This document shows positions 18,111 to 27,078 of a DNA stretch of 64,000 nucleotides, piece by piece; positions within the stretch are counted from its first letter, which is position 1; the number at the start of each line of letters is the position of its first letter. The translations under genes were made by a program, and so were the position numbers. The notes under the pieces are model-generated. The model did not search any database, was not told the origin of the DNA, and saw nothing but the letters and a program-made list of their open reading frames with translations. Origin of the DNA: Desulfosediminicola flagellatus (GTDB lineage: Bacteria; Desulfobacterota; Desulfobulbia; Desulfobulbales; Desulfocapsaceae); NCBI RefSeq assembly GCF_005116655.2, contig NZ_CP050698.1:3269489-3333488 (forward strand), in the 5' to 3' direction.

Positions 18111-18644
18111 TTACGCCTTCACCGAGCGGGGTTTCCCGTTATCTAATCGTTTTTCAGATCTACCAATATTGACTCGAATCTCTCCGTTTTCAATCTTCAA
18201 AGGATAACTGTCAAGAGCTCTGGTCGCTGGCGGTGTCAGCACTTCCCCTTTGATATCAAACGTCGAGCCATGACATGGACAGATAAATTTCTGTTCACCA
18301 TTATCCCAGGGAATTGAACAACCAAGGTGAGTACACGTTCTGGAAAGAGCAAGAAAGCTCCCATCCTGAAGGCAGGCTAGATAAAACTGGCCTCGAGGTA
18401 TAGCTGTCACAGTGTTGGGTGAATAATCGATAATATTGCCAGCTGTTATTGTTCTTTCTTTTGTATCCGACTGTTTATTCGCTTGCCGGGATTTCAAAAT
18501 AGATATAGTCAACCATCCCAACTCAAGAGTGGCTAGACAACCAAGAAATACCCATAGACGGTTCAAAAATTTCCGCCTTCCAGTTTTCGCTGGATTTCGC
18601 TGGTCCGAACATTCACACATATTTTTCATAGAGGAAAGATCCAA
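18111..18644 (-). CDS. Rieske [2Fe-2S] protein, Tat-exported
   Basis: High-potential iron-sulfur subunit of a cytochrome bc-type quinol oxidase. About 177 residues. The N terminus has a twin-arginine signal, TGRRKFLNRLWVFLG, and a single membrane anchor; the C-terminal domain has both Rieske boxes, CTHLGC and CPCHGSTFD, so all four cluster ligands are present. The frame opens with a TTG directly after the cytochrome b stop codon (TAATTGG); an ATG 15 nt later (18629) is an equally plausible start. Neither has a strong ribosome site, suggesting translational coupling to the upstream cytochrome b gene. Confidence 0.93.
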   Translation of the reverse strand: MDLSSMKNMCECSDQRNPAKTGRRKFLNRLWVFLGCLATLELGWLTISILKSRQANKQSDTKERTITAGNIIDYSPNTVTAIPRGQFYLACLQDGSFLALSRTCTHLGCSIPWDNGEQKFICPCHGSTFDIKGEVLTPPATRALDSYPLKIENGEIRVNIGRSEKRLDNGKPRSVKA

Positions 18645-19940
18645 TTACACAAGAGGAAACAATAACATCATACCTGGCCCCCGAAAGAAGACACCTGTCA
18701 CCGTAAGACATATCATGACCGTAATAGCACTGACAAAACCAGCCATTACTGCCTCCGCCCGGGAATATGTAAATTGCCTTGTAAGCAGATAATAGCCTGC
18801 TATGAACAGCACGATTGTAATGGAAAGCGGAATGAATCCTCGTGTAACAGCATCAGTAGCAATCGCTTCTCCGGCAGATTTAATCTTTTCATCTACAACC
18901 AGGAGGACAAATGTCATGAATACACTGCCCCCAAAAACTCTTAATGTGAGCTGGCGGCCTTTTTTTCCTCCAAACCAGTTTCCCTTTGGTAACGAACTAT
19001 TATTAATCCATGGCAACACCAGAAGACAAAACAAGCCCAGGGCCGGAAAGATACAAATTGCATAAACAGGATGTAGGTGCATAAGTAATTCCTGCAACCC
19101 CATAAGAAACCATGCCGCCTTTGCGGGATTAGGACTCATACCAGGATTAGCATGTTCTGCTAATGGAGCATCAAATAGTGCTGCAAAGAGTAATACAAAA
19201 GCCAGAAGACATAGACCAACGGCAGTTTCACGAACAATCAAATGTGGAATCACTGATACCATTTCAGAAGATGAATCTGATGTTTTACTTCGCTGTACAA
19301 CACCACCAGCTTTGCGGATCAACCAGAAATGGAACAGAAGCACAATTGCTAAACAGAATGGTAAAACTGCGGTGTGTATAGCGTGAAAGGTAGAAAGTGT
19401 TGAGGTGCCGATCTCATCACCTCCGCGTAATAGCTGCGCGAGACCTGATCCAACAACTGGGATATAGCCGATCATATTAAGAAAGATCGTCACAGCCCAA
19501 TATGACAACTGATCCCATGGAAGAAGATATCCGGTAAAATTGGCCGCAAATAGAAGAAACAGCAACCCAAGACCGACAACCCAGTTCCATTTCCGACCTG
19601 TAGAGAAAGCACCTGTAAAGAAAACCCGAAGCAGATGTAATGCAGCACTGATTATAAGCAAATTGCCCGACCAGTAATGTATATTTCGAATCCAGCCACT
19701 AAAATTCCCACCCTGTTGCATAGACACTACAGAAGTATATGCTCCACCTATCTCAGGTACATACGATATTGACTGTAAAATCCCAGTAATAGCAAGAATG
19801 ATGACCAGCATTACAGAGATACCACCAAGGCCGAAAGTTAAACTGAAACGAAGTGTTTCAGAGGCTATTTTGGCAGGATGAATATGAAGAATAAATCCAC
19901 GCAAAGATCCAGATCGGGCGCGACCAGATAATAATGTCAT
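18645..19940 (-). CDS. cytochrome b (b6 plus subunit IV fused), quinol oxidase subunit
   Basis: 431-residue polytopic membrane protein that binds two hemes b and oxidises quinol together with the Rieske protein. Heme ligands: IHYWSGNLLIISAALH has 13 residues between its His pair; the second pair, IHTAVLPFCLAIVLLFH, has 14 between, the spacing I know from b6f rather than bc1 complexes. The C-terminal half corresponds to subunit IV, with NPAKAAWFLMGLQELL at the Qo loop; here the usual PEWY/PWY is AAWF. It is the first gene of the three-gene operon. No clear Shine-Dalgarno sequence precedes the ATG. Confidence 0.92.
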   Translation of the reverse strand: MTLLSGRARSGSLRGFILHIHPAKIASETLRFSLTFGLGGISVMLVIILAITGILQSISYVPEIGGAYTSVVSMQQGGNFSGWIRNIHYWSGNLLIISAALHLLRVFFTGAFSTGRKWNWVVGLGLLFLLFAANFTGYLLPWDQLSYWAVTIFLNMIGYIPVVGSGLAQLLRGGDEIGTSTLSTFHAIHTAVLPFCLAIVLLFHFWLIRKAGGVVQRSKTSDSSSEMVSVIPHLIVRETAVGLCLLAFVLLFAALFDAPLAEHANPGMSPNPAKAAWFLMGLQELLMHLHPVYAICIFPALGLFCLLVLPWINNSSLPKGNWFGGKKGRQLTLRVFGGSVFMTFVLLVVDEKIKSAGEAIATDAVTRGFIPLSITIVLFIAGYYLLTRQFTYSRAEAVMAGFVSAITVMICLTVTGVFFRGPGMMLLFPLV

Positions 19941-20094
19941 TTATTTCAAAATGTATGTTGATAAATTTTTATATGGAAAGCCACAATTAGACATCTACCT
20001 CCAGCAAAGCCAATCTAGATCTTGTCAGTTGAATAATGAACTCTTCCAAGTGACTCTTTACATATTACCTAACAGACTATACACTCACATGTAA

Positions 20095-20121
20095 GTTCAG
20101 TCCATTAACCTTTGACTGAAC
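20095..20121. other. inverted repeat upstream of the sulfatase gene
   Basis: GTTCAGTC (20095-20102) and GACTGAAC (20114-20121), perfect over 8 bp with an 11-nt spacer, lie about 65 nt before the sulfatase ATG in the 244-bp divergent spacer 19941-20184. A regulator site or a small RNA hairpin are both possible. Confidence 0.35.
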
Positions 20122-20184
20122 CTCATATTTATGCATTTCCCGTATTCACATTACTTCTAACATTAACTAAAAAAGGAGAATTGT

Positions 20185-21747
20185 ATGAGTAGTATTTCTA
20201 ATAAATCTCTCAAACAACTCGTAGCCGGTACAGCCATATGCCTGGGGGTGGTTATTGCCGCACACTCGCAGGCATTCGCTGCTGAGAAACCAAACATTGT
20301 TGTCATCTGGGGTGATGATATTGGCCAGACCAATATCTCAACCTACTCAAGAGGAATGATGGGCTACAAAACCCCAAATATTGATCGTATAGCCAGTGAA
20401 GGTATGATGTTCACAGATTATTACGGTGAGCAGAGCTGCACCGCAGGCCGATCATCGTTTATTACCGGACAATCAGTATTCCGAACTGGTTTGAGCAAAG
20501 TTGGATTACCCGGCGCTAAAGAAGGATTGGCTGCAGAAGATCCGACAATTGCGGAAATACTCAAGCCTCTTGGTTATGCTACAGGACAATTTGGCAAAAA
20601 CCATCTTGGCGACAGAGATGAGCATCTGCCGACTAATCACGGATTTGATGAATTTCTCGGCAACCTCTATCACCTCAATGCAGAAGAAGAACCAGAAAAT
20701 GAAGATTACCCCAAGAACCCGGAATTTCGTAAAAAATTTGGTCCACGTGGTGTAATCAAATCATTTGTAGATGGCAGAATTGAAGATACTGGCCCACTCA
20801 CGAAAAAACGCATGGAGACCGTCGACGACGAGACAGTTGCAGCTGCGCTTGACTTCATGGATCGTCAACATGCAGCAGGCAAACCGTTCTTCCTCTGGTG
20901 GAATGGCACCCGCATGCATTTCCGAACTCACGTAAAAGAAGAGAATAGAGGAATTTCAGGTCAGGATGAGTACAGTGACGGCATGGTTGAACATGACAGG
21001 CACGTTGGTGAAATCCTGAAAAAAATTGATGATCTCGGGATTACGGATAATACCATTGTCTTCTACTCCACTGACAATGGCCCTCACTATAACACATGGC
21101 CTGACGCTGCTTCCACCCCATTCCGTGGTGAAAAAAACACCAACTGGGAAGGTGGATGGAGAGTACCTGCGATGGTCAAATGGCCTGGTAAAATTAAACC
21201 GGGAAGCGTATCCAACGAAATCATGCACCATATGGACTGGTTACCGACATTTGTCGCTGCTGCGGGCGTGACTGATGTGAAAGAACAATTGTTGAAAGGC
21301 TACAACGCTGACAATAAGAATTTCAAAGTTCATCTTGATGGATACAACTTTTTACCGTACCTCACAGGGCAGGAAGAATCATCTCCTCGTAAGGAGATTT
21401 TCTACTTTTCCGATGATGGAGATCTTACAGCCCTTCGATATCAGGACTGGAAGCTTATCTTTATGGAACAGCGTGCCGAAGCAACCCTGCAGGCATGGAT
21501 CGAACCATTTGTACCTCTTCGCATACCACTGATATTTAATCTTCGTCGCGACCCGTATGAACGCTCTCAGATCACATCTAACACCTATTTTGACTGGTTA
21601 CTCGATCGCGCATATCTTCTGGTACCGGCTCAAGCCTATGTAGGAGAATTCCTCAAGACATTTGCTGAATACCCACCACGCCAGAAACCTGCCAGTTTCA
21701 GCCTGGAACAGGTGATGGAAGTCCTCACCAGTCAAAGTGCTCAGTAA
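20185..21747 (+). CDS. secreted arylsulfatase-type sulfatase
   Basis: Hydrolyses a sulfate ester in the periplasm; the substrate is unknown. The 520-residue protein has a signal peptide (QLVAGTAICLGVVIAAHSQAFA). The metal-binding start IVVIWGDDIGQTN is present, and the active-site segment is YYGEQSCTAGRSSFITGQ: Cys85 in CTAGR is the residue converted to formylglycine. This is a CxAxR core rather than the usual CxPxR. Further motifs are GQFGKNHLGD, FFLWWNGTRMH and FYSTDNGPHYNTWPDA. The start has AAGGAGAATTGT. It is a single-gene unit with its own terminator; no maturase gene is nearby. Confidence 0.92.
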   Translation: MSSISNKSLKQLVAGTAICLGVVIAAHSQAFAAEKPNIVVIWGDDIGQTNISTYSRGMMGYKTPNIDRIASEGMMFTDYYGEQSCTAGRSSFITGQSVFRTGLSKVGLPGAKEGLAAEDPTIAEILKPLGYATGQFGKNHLGDRDEHLPTNHGFDEFLGNLYHLNAEEEPENEDYPKNPEFRKKFGPRGVIKSFVDGRIEDTGPLTKKRMETVDDETVAAALDFMDRQHAAGKPFFLWWNGTRMHFRTHVKEENRGISGQDEYSDGMVEHDRHVGEILKKIDDLGITDNTIVFYSTDNGPHYNTWPDAASTPFRGEKNTNWEGGWRVPAMVKWPGKIKPGSVSNEIMHHMDWLPTFVAAAGVTDVKEQLLKGYNADNKNFKVHLDGYNFLPYLTGQEESSPRKEIFYFSDDGDLTALRYQDWKLIFMEQRAEATLQAWIEPFVPLRIPLIFNLRRDPYERSQITSNTYFDWLLDRAYLLVPAQAYVGEFLKTFAEYPPRQKPASFSLEQVMEVLTSQSAQ

Positions 21748-21767
21748 CAACTAACAGACTCAAGAAT

Positions 21768-21795
21768 AAGCCGGGGGGTTCCCCCGGCTTTTCAA
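21768..21795 (+). terminator. rho-independent terminator after the sulfatase gene
   Basis: AAGCCGGGGG (21768-21777), a short loop, then CCCCCGGCTT (21781-21790), followed by TTCAATTTTA. A strong GC stem with a T-rich tail. Confidence 0.85.
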
Positions 21796-21955
21796 TTTTA
21801 TAACCGGATCAGTTATACAACGAACACTCATTTTGTCAGCAGCGCTCGCTCTGAGTATTACCTGTTTCCCAGCCACTATCCCTACCTCTCTTATTGCAGC
21901 AACCAATAAGAACGAAAAATCAAAGAAACCGAGTAAGCAGGTCATTCAAAAGCAG

Positions 21956-22843
21956 TTACGCATCTTTTCGTTTAAACAGACCTTTGAATAATGCTCCTAG
22001 CCCAACAACGATAAAGACACCGAATTTCTTAATGAAAATAAGCCCGATCGCAAAAAATCCTGTTTTTGCAAGCACCTTACCAGCAACCAAAGCACCAATT
22101 CCATAGGCTGCAACTTTATCAATTTGAGGATCAAAGTCTTTATAGGTAGAACCCTGATCAAAATCTGCTAGAGACAATACTGTATCAAGCTTTGTCTCAA
22201 TAAGTTCTTTTTGATCCATATCTGCGATGAAATTCAGCACAAGAACGCCTTTTCGACCAAGCACACGGATATTGTAGTTTAAGGTGTTAGTTTCCTGGTT
22301 TCCGAATTTAAGTTCTTTAGCCCAGTGGAGTTTATGTGATTCCTTGTCATAATACGGTTGGGCGGCCCATCCAACAAGAACAACAGGATCGTAACCCTGC
22401 TTAACGCGCTCTTCATTTTGAGCCGATGACGACGATTGCATTTCTTCAAGCAATTCCGAATAATCTATCTTATCAGCATCTTCATCAGAGACATACCCAT
22501 CTTCTTCATAACTGATTGTCACAGCCCAGGAGTCTTGATCAAAAGGCGTGCTCTCTGCTGGAAAAAGCATCCCCAATGTATCCTGGCCCGGAGGATTACC
22601 CCAAACTTCAACAAGGATTCTCTCGGAATCTTTTGGTGACAAATAATAAAAATCCTCGGGGACATGCAATTTGGCACCAGCATCCGGCAACACAATATCA
22701 CCGGTTTGGCGATCAATAGAATCCCATATTCCTTTCGCCCATTCGATATACTTCTCCTCATCAGTGAGAGGGGTTTCATTGTCAGCAAGCGCAAATAGAG
22801 GAGAAAACAGTATCAGTAATAATGTGACGAGTTTCAGCTTCAA
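21956..22843 (-). CDS. DUF2167 family membrane protein
   Basis: 295 residues. It has a signal peptide (LVTLLLILFSPLFALA), an exported domain of about 190 residues with the DUF2167 look (PEDFYYLSPKDSERIL, PYYDKESHKLHWAKEL, LNYNIRVLGRKGVLVLNFIAD) and C-terminal hydrophobic segments ending in the basic tail FKGLFKRKDA. The start is a TTG, supported by AAGGAG five nt upstream; no ATG fits better. The molecular role of DUF2167 proteins is unknown to me. It stands alone, convergent with the sulfatase gene. Confidence 0.8.
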   Translation of the reverse strand: MKLKLVTLLLILFSPLFALADNETPLTDEEKYIEWAKGIWDSIDRQTGDIVLPDAGAKLHVPEDFYYLSPKDSERILVEVWGNPPGQDTLGMLFPAESTPFDQDSWAVTISYEEDGYVSDEDADKIDYSELLEEMQSSSSAQNEERVKQGYDPVVLVGWAAQPYYDKESHKLHWAKELKFGNQETNTLNYNIRVLGRKGVLVLNFIADMDQKELIETKLDTVLSLADFDQGSTYKDFDPQIDKVAAYGIGALVAGKVLAKTGFFAIGLIFIKKFGVFIVVGLGALFKGLFKRKDA

Positions 22844-23107
22844 CTTAACTCCTTAAATTGTAGTAATTAACACGATTTTCAAAAAAACAGTCCAAAGCCC
22901 CATACAGATACTAACAACTACATTTAATATCAAACATTTATCACACAGTTGTTTTAATCATTATCATCAGGAAGAGATCTTACGATCTGCAATATCGCTG
23001 ATATCAGAAAAGTAGAAGATAGAGAAAAAATGGAAAATTTTAGAGGTTACGCAAGATAAGATTATTGAGGGCAAAATTCACAGCAAGAGATCCATAGTCG
23101 CTGCGTA

Positions 23108-23139
23108 GTATTTTCGTTGATTTTCACGCTGGAAAATAC
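23108..23139 (-). terminator. stem-loop downstream of the 23165 gene
   Basis: GTATTTTC (23108-23115) pairs with GAAAATAC (23132-23139). It lies 26 nt beyond the stop of the minus-strand gene at 23165. The rest of the 321-bp spacer 22844-23164 is AT-rich and shows no gene. Confidence 0.4.
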
Positions 23140-23164
23140 GTGTAACAATTACAATTATAGTTCG

Positions 23165-23689
23165 TTATTTACGATATAAACTACCAAAGACCTCTCGCAA
23201 CACCGAATCATCAAGGCGTTCAGCAAGCTGCTGCTCATACAGGTCAGGCTCAATACAGTTTTCATTTTGCTGCTCACTGATCTTTTGTGAAATATGTAGA
23301 ACTGATTCATCTGCTAAAATAATTTCATCGCGTATATAAGAAGGGTCATTTGAGCTATACTCATCATGCTTTCTGCGATCCAGCCATTTATCTGTTTCAT
23401 CATGACTACCAATAAATGGTATAAACAAGTCCTGTCCGACACGTATTGTCACCATGCGGTAACCATTTCCCAGATCGTATTTAACACAATTGCTCAACCG
23501 GTATTCGCCATGCTTCGTCCTTTTGGTATAGACCGATTCGCTTAACAGCTCCCCTTGCCTGATAAGGTTCACAAGCATCTGGTACTGTTCTGCAGCCAAG
23601 GATCCTGTCTGGCCGGATCTCCGGAATACTTTCAGTTGTTTTTCGATTGTTCGTGAATAATGCAGATACCGTATCACATGTTTCCCCAT
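23165..23689 (-). CDS. hypothetical protein with RelE/HigB-like core
   Basis: 174 residues, no signal or membrane segment. The central stretch YRLSNCVKYDLGNGYRMVTIRVGQDLFIPFIGSHDETDKWLDRRKHD resembles RelE/ParE-fold mRNA-interferase proteins, in which a basic beta sheet ends with GxHDExxxW (recalled pattern, not a search). The N- and C-terminal parts have no resemblance I recognise. No small antitoxin gene is seen on either side, so a toxin-antitoxin role is unproven. A perfect ribosome site (AGGAG) precedes an ATG at 23702 in another frame; that frame gives an unconvincing protein, so the 23689 start is kept. Confidence 0.5.
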   Translation of the reverse strand: MGKHVIRYLHYSRTIEKQLKVFRRSGQTGSLAAEQYQMLVNLIRQGELLSESVYTKRTKHGEYRLSNCVKYDLGNGYRMVTIRVGQDLFIPFIGSHDETDKWLDRRKHDEYSSNDPSYIRDEIILADESVLHISQKISEQQNENCIEPDLYEQQLAERLDDSVLREVFGSLYRK

Positions 23690-24291
23690 GTATTGGATGC
23701 ATTTTCTCCTAAGAATAACTTCGTTTTGACAACATTATTTAATCGACATAAAATATATGTCAAATAGGTAGTTCCTATCAATATAGAGGTAATTATCCGT
23801 GCAATCTATATAACCCGATCATTACGAGGTATAAAAATCGGTGGGGCTGTATCAATTTAAATGATAGATGAAAAGATGTGGTTCATGAAGCGCGTACCGC
23901 AGTAATGTTGATGATACGTTTATAATATGGTATCAAAAAGCCCGCTTGCTGGTGGTACAGGACTTGGCCTTGCCATTGTAAATTAATTAATTTAATCCTT
24001 TGATGGCACGGTTTAGGAGGAAAGTGAATAAGGTACATTCTTTATCTTCAGGCCTATCATCAGAGCTACGCATGGGGCCGAAGTTATCAGATAGCAAGAT
24101 TGAAAATTGAGATTACATTAGGAATATATAATAACAATTACTTTACAATGAACCTGGTAAACGAGTACCTCAACGATAAAGAAAACTGACTTGAGAACTG
24201 AATTCCGTTCTCGTTCTCTTTTGAATATAGGTAGATTGATTTTCCTGGGAATTGCTGAAGATTGTGTTGAAACTTTTATTCAAGAGATGTT
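23690..24291. other. 602-bp AT-rich spacer with decayed sequence
   Basis: No intact gene. It holds the histidine kinase scrap listed separately at 23915-23986. Otherwise there are only short broken frames and AT-rich DNA, beginning the low-GC stretch that runs to about 26.2 kb. Confidence 0.6.
23915..23986 (+). pseudogene. remnant of a histidine kinase ATPase domain
   Basis: A 23-codon open stretch ends SPLAGGTGLGLAIVN followed by a stop. GGTGLGLAIV is the G2 box of histidine kinase ATPase domains. Upstream and downstream frames are closed, and the other boxes (H, N, G1) are absent, so this is a leftover fragment rather than a gene. Confidence 0.55.
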
Positions 24292-25347
24292 ATGCGTGAT
24301 GTAGCTTTAGATAATTATAAATTCTTATTAATTACATTTGTCGTTGTCGGGCATGTTATTTCACCCCTTAAAGGTGATTACCCATGGGTCAAGTTTATAT
24401 ATATGTTTATATACATTTATCATATGCCTATGTTTGCCTATGTTTCAGGAGCGGTGTCGGGCAATGAAATCAACACTAGGATGATCAGAAAAATACTGAG
24501 TAAATTATTAATTCCATATATAATGTTAGAAATTTCACACTCACTACTTACTTATTGTTTTTCTTCAAAAAACACTTTGGAATTTTCTCCCCTCCTCCCG
24601 TCTTGGTCATTGTGGTATCTGCTTAGCTTGATTTTGTGGCGTATTTTGTCACCATTTGTTTCTCAGTTGAAATATCCAATTATTTGGGCGATCCTGATGG
24701 GGCTTGCGTGCGGAATAAACAACTACGATGATAACTTGTCATTTTCAAGAACTTTTGTTTTTTTCCCATTTTTTCTAATCGGACAGCACTACCACTCTAA
24801 CATCATGGTTTTTTTACAAAAATTTAAAATGAGTAGGATTATTGGTGGAGGAACAATACTAGGAGTAATAATATTACTACTCATTTTTCCGGAAATGAAA
24901 GATATAAATACTGGTTGGCTATATGGAAATAAATCGTATTTGAGACTTGGTGTAGATTGGCAACACGGTGTTTTGTATCGATTTGTAATTTATTTGTTCG
25001 CGTTCGCTCTTGGCATGTCATTTTTGTCACTTATTTGGAAAACCTATAGTGTGTTCACTACATTTGGTGAACATTCTTTATATATATATGTATTACATGG
25101 ATTTATCGTAAAAGGTCTTAAGGTTGCCGGAGTTTATTCGCTTATTAATCAGGACTATGAAATTGTAGGTTTAATTATCTTTTCCTTAATCATGTTACCC
25201 TTGTGTAGTTCGAAGCGAGCAAGGTATGTCGGTGATACGATCATGGATCCTTGTGGTAGATTTTTCAAAATTAATTTATCAAAACTGCTATTATCTCCCC
25301 CCCTTAAGTCTGGAGACTCTAGTAAAAAAGGTATTATCATATCGTAA
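24292..25347 (+). CDS. membrane acyltransferase (acyltransferase 3 / fucose 4-O-acetylase-like)
   Basis: 351-residue polytopic membrane protein with about ten hydrophobic segments. It begins RDVALDNYKFLLITFVVVGHV, and PMFAYVSGAVSG follows: the start and first loop typical of acyltransferase-3/NolL-like O-acetyltransferases, with the likely catalytic His in VVGHV. LYIYVLHGFIVKGL near the end is also family-like. Such proteins acetylate cell-surface sugars; the acceptor here is unknown. Codon use is markedly AT-rich compared with flanking genes and the neighbours are decayed, suggesting horizontal acquisition. The ATG follows AAGAGATGTT. Confidence 0.8.
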   Translation: MRDVALDNYKFLLITFVVVGHVISPLKGDYPWVKFIYMFIYIYHMPMFAYVSGAVSGNEINTRMIRKILSKLLIPYIMLEISHSLLTYCFSSKNTLEFSPLLPSWSLWYLLSLILWRILSPFVSQLKYPIIWAILMGLACGINNYDDNLSFSRTFVFFPFFLIGQHYHSNIMVFLQKFKMSRIIGGGTILGVIILLLIFPEMKDINTGWLYGNKSYLRLGVDWQHGVLYRFVIYLFAFALGMSFLSLIWKTYSVFTTFGEHSLYIYVLHGFIVKGLKVAGVYSLINQDYEIVGLIIFSLIMLPLCSSKRARYVGDTIMDPCGRFFKINLSKLLLSPPLKSGDSSKKGIIIS

Positions 25348-26196
25348 CGATCACTAGAACTGGTGAAGTAGATTGCTGGATATGTTGTGATCTATATTTT
25401 AAAAATGGAGCCTCAATGTTTTGAATGGATTTAGTACATTCAAGTTCATCTATAAACTGTCCTTTATAGAACAACTATGAACACCAGCGAAATCAGAATG
25501 CTTGGCCTTGATCTTCAGGCGCTGTAGAAATTTGTCATTCAACAATCAGACATAGAAAAGAACCCCTCGGTCAGGTGCAATTACAATACGATGAGACCTA
25601 CAATAAGCAGCAGCAATGTCGGTCAATCAAGTTTCGTCTTAATAAAAGCCGATCGAGGGTCATCACTCCTTTCCCGTGCCCAACTTGTGGTCAAATATAC
25701 AGAGCAGAGCGTTCAAGAGCTTGATAGCTTAAGATCAGAGGTAAGCTTACAAAGTAATACCTAGAAACAGGTAGCTCTTCAAGTATTGTTTTCACGAACC
25801 ACACACCAGCTCCCATCAGATTTATTCGTTATGTGTACAATGATTTAAGTGATATGCATATCTGTAAAAACACTTGCACATGATCTTTTTCAAGGATATG
25901 GTGAGCCATTACATTGTCAGGAACATCTCGATATATTTATAAGCATCTCTGTACTCACAATAATTTCAAAATGTTTGTTGCTGCTGAGTAAAAACACCAG
26001 GCAGCTGACCCTTCCTGACAACATTAATCAGCACAAAAGAACAACAGCAAAACGTTAACCATACAGTTTAGATTCGTATCTGACACACACTATGATATCT
26101 AATATCTGATAGTCCAAACATGCAAAGAAGACATTAAGCTTTACCCAGGTATATGTGTTCAGTATCTAACAAGACTACTCTCGGAAGGATCAAAGC
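25348..26196. other. 849-bp gene-poor stretch
   Basis: No convincing gene on either strand. One short frame around 25635-25730 reads FPCPTCGQIYRAERS, with a CPTCG zinc-ribbon look, but stops soon and lacks a start. A 69-codon frame at 25849-26058 has no family resemblance. It is most likely degraded DNA between two atypical genes. Confidence 0.5.
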
Positions 26197-26940
26197 ATGT
26201 CACAGGTTACCCTGAAAAATGTAGTGAAAAGTTATGGGGATGTGAAGGTTATTCACAACATCAATCTCGATATCCAAGACAATGAATTCATTGTGTTGGT
26301 TGGTCCATCAGGCTGCGGCAATTCAACAGCTCTACGGATGATTGCCGGCCTTGAAACAATCTCTGACGGGACGATTGAGATAGGCGATAAAGTTGTAAAT
26401 GACGTGCCACCAAAATCCAGAAACACCTCCATGTTTTTTCAGGATTATGCACTCTACCCTGAGATGACTGTTTACCAGAATATTGCATTTAGTCTTCGTA
26501 TGAAAAAATCTCAACAAGCAGATATTGAGAAAAAAGTTCAAAATCTTGCTGAACTACTCGACATCACAAACCTTCTTAATCGAAAGCTTCAGACACTTTC
26601 AGACAGCCAGCGACAACGTGTCGCAATGGGACGTACACTCGTTCGAGACCCTGAAGTTTTTCTGTTTGATGAACCGTTATCTAATCTCGATCCAAAACTC
26701 CGCAATCAGATGCGCGTTGAGCTGAAAAAGCTTCATACGAAGCTCAAGACAACCACTGTCTATGTAACCCATGATCAGGTAGAAGCAATGACCCTGGCGG
26801 ATCGCATAGTGGTCATGAAAGACGGTCATATTCAGCAGGTTGGCACTCCTGCAGAGGTATATGAAAAACCGGCAAATATGTTTGTAGCTGATTTTATCGG
26901 GAACAGATCAATGAACATGGTCAAAGCCGAGATTTCTTAG
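26197..26940 (+). pseudogene. degenerate, truncated MalK/UgpC-like ABC ATPase
   Basis: 247-residue ABC ATPase of the sugar-importer type, about 110 residues shorter than MalK/UgpC; it ends where the TOBE/OB regulatory domain should begin. The Walker A motif reads GPSGCGNST: the ATP-binding lysine is Asn42. The signature LSGGQ is LSDSQ (134-138). Walker B ([11 protein letters not shown]), the Q-loop ([10 protein letters not shown]) and the H-loop (VTHDQVEAM, His192) remain. No permease or solute-binding gene is adjacent. ATP hydrolysis is therefore unlikely. The frame is intact and a ribosome site (GGAAGGA) is present, so it may be translated; call is recent pseudogene or repurposed protein. 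Confidence 0.7.
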
Positions 26941-27014
26941 GTATTTTTTCATCCTGCAACCAGGTAGATGGCAATACACCTTCGAAATATCAGCACGCAA
27001 CAGTTAGAAACAAA

Positions 27015-27049
27015 AAACGGGGTATCACCAGCCAGGTGATACCCCGTTT
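27015..27049. terminator. bidirectional terminator
   Basis: AAACGGGGTATCACC (27015-27029) pairs perfectly over 15 bp with GGTGATACCCCGTTT (27035-27049), loop AGCCA. The A-run on the left gives a T-run on the minus strand, so it best serves the leftward aminotransferase gene and also the rightward ABC ATPase frame. Confidence 0.88.
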
Positions 27050-27078
27050 AGAACTCCATCGCCAATATAGAAATTGCT

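Noticed and set aside
23481..23702. Frame starting at ATG 23702 after a perfect AGGAG
   Set aside because: The 73-residue product has no coherent pattern, while the overlapping 174-residue frame has a recognisable core. A frameshift cannot be fully excluded.
25849..26058. 69-codon frame in the gene-poor stretch
   Set aside because: No ribosome site, no family resemblance, and surrounded by decayed sequence.
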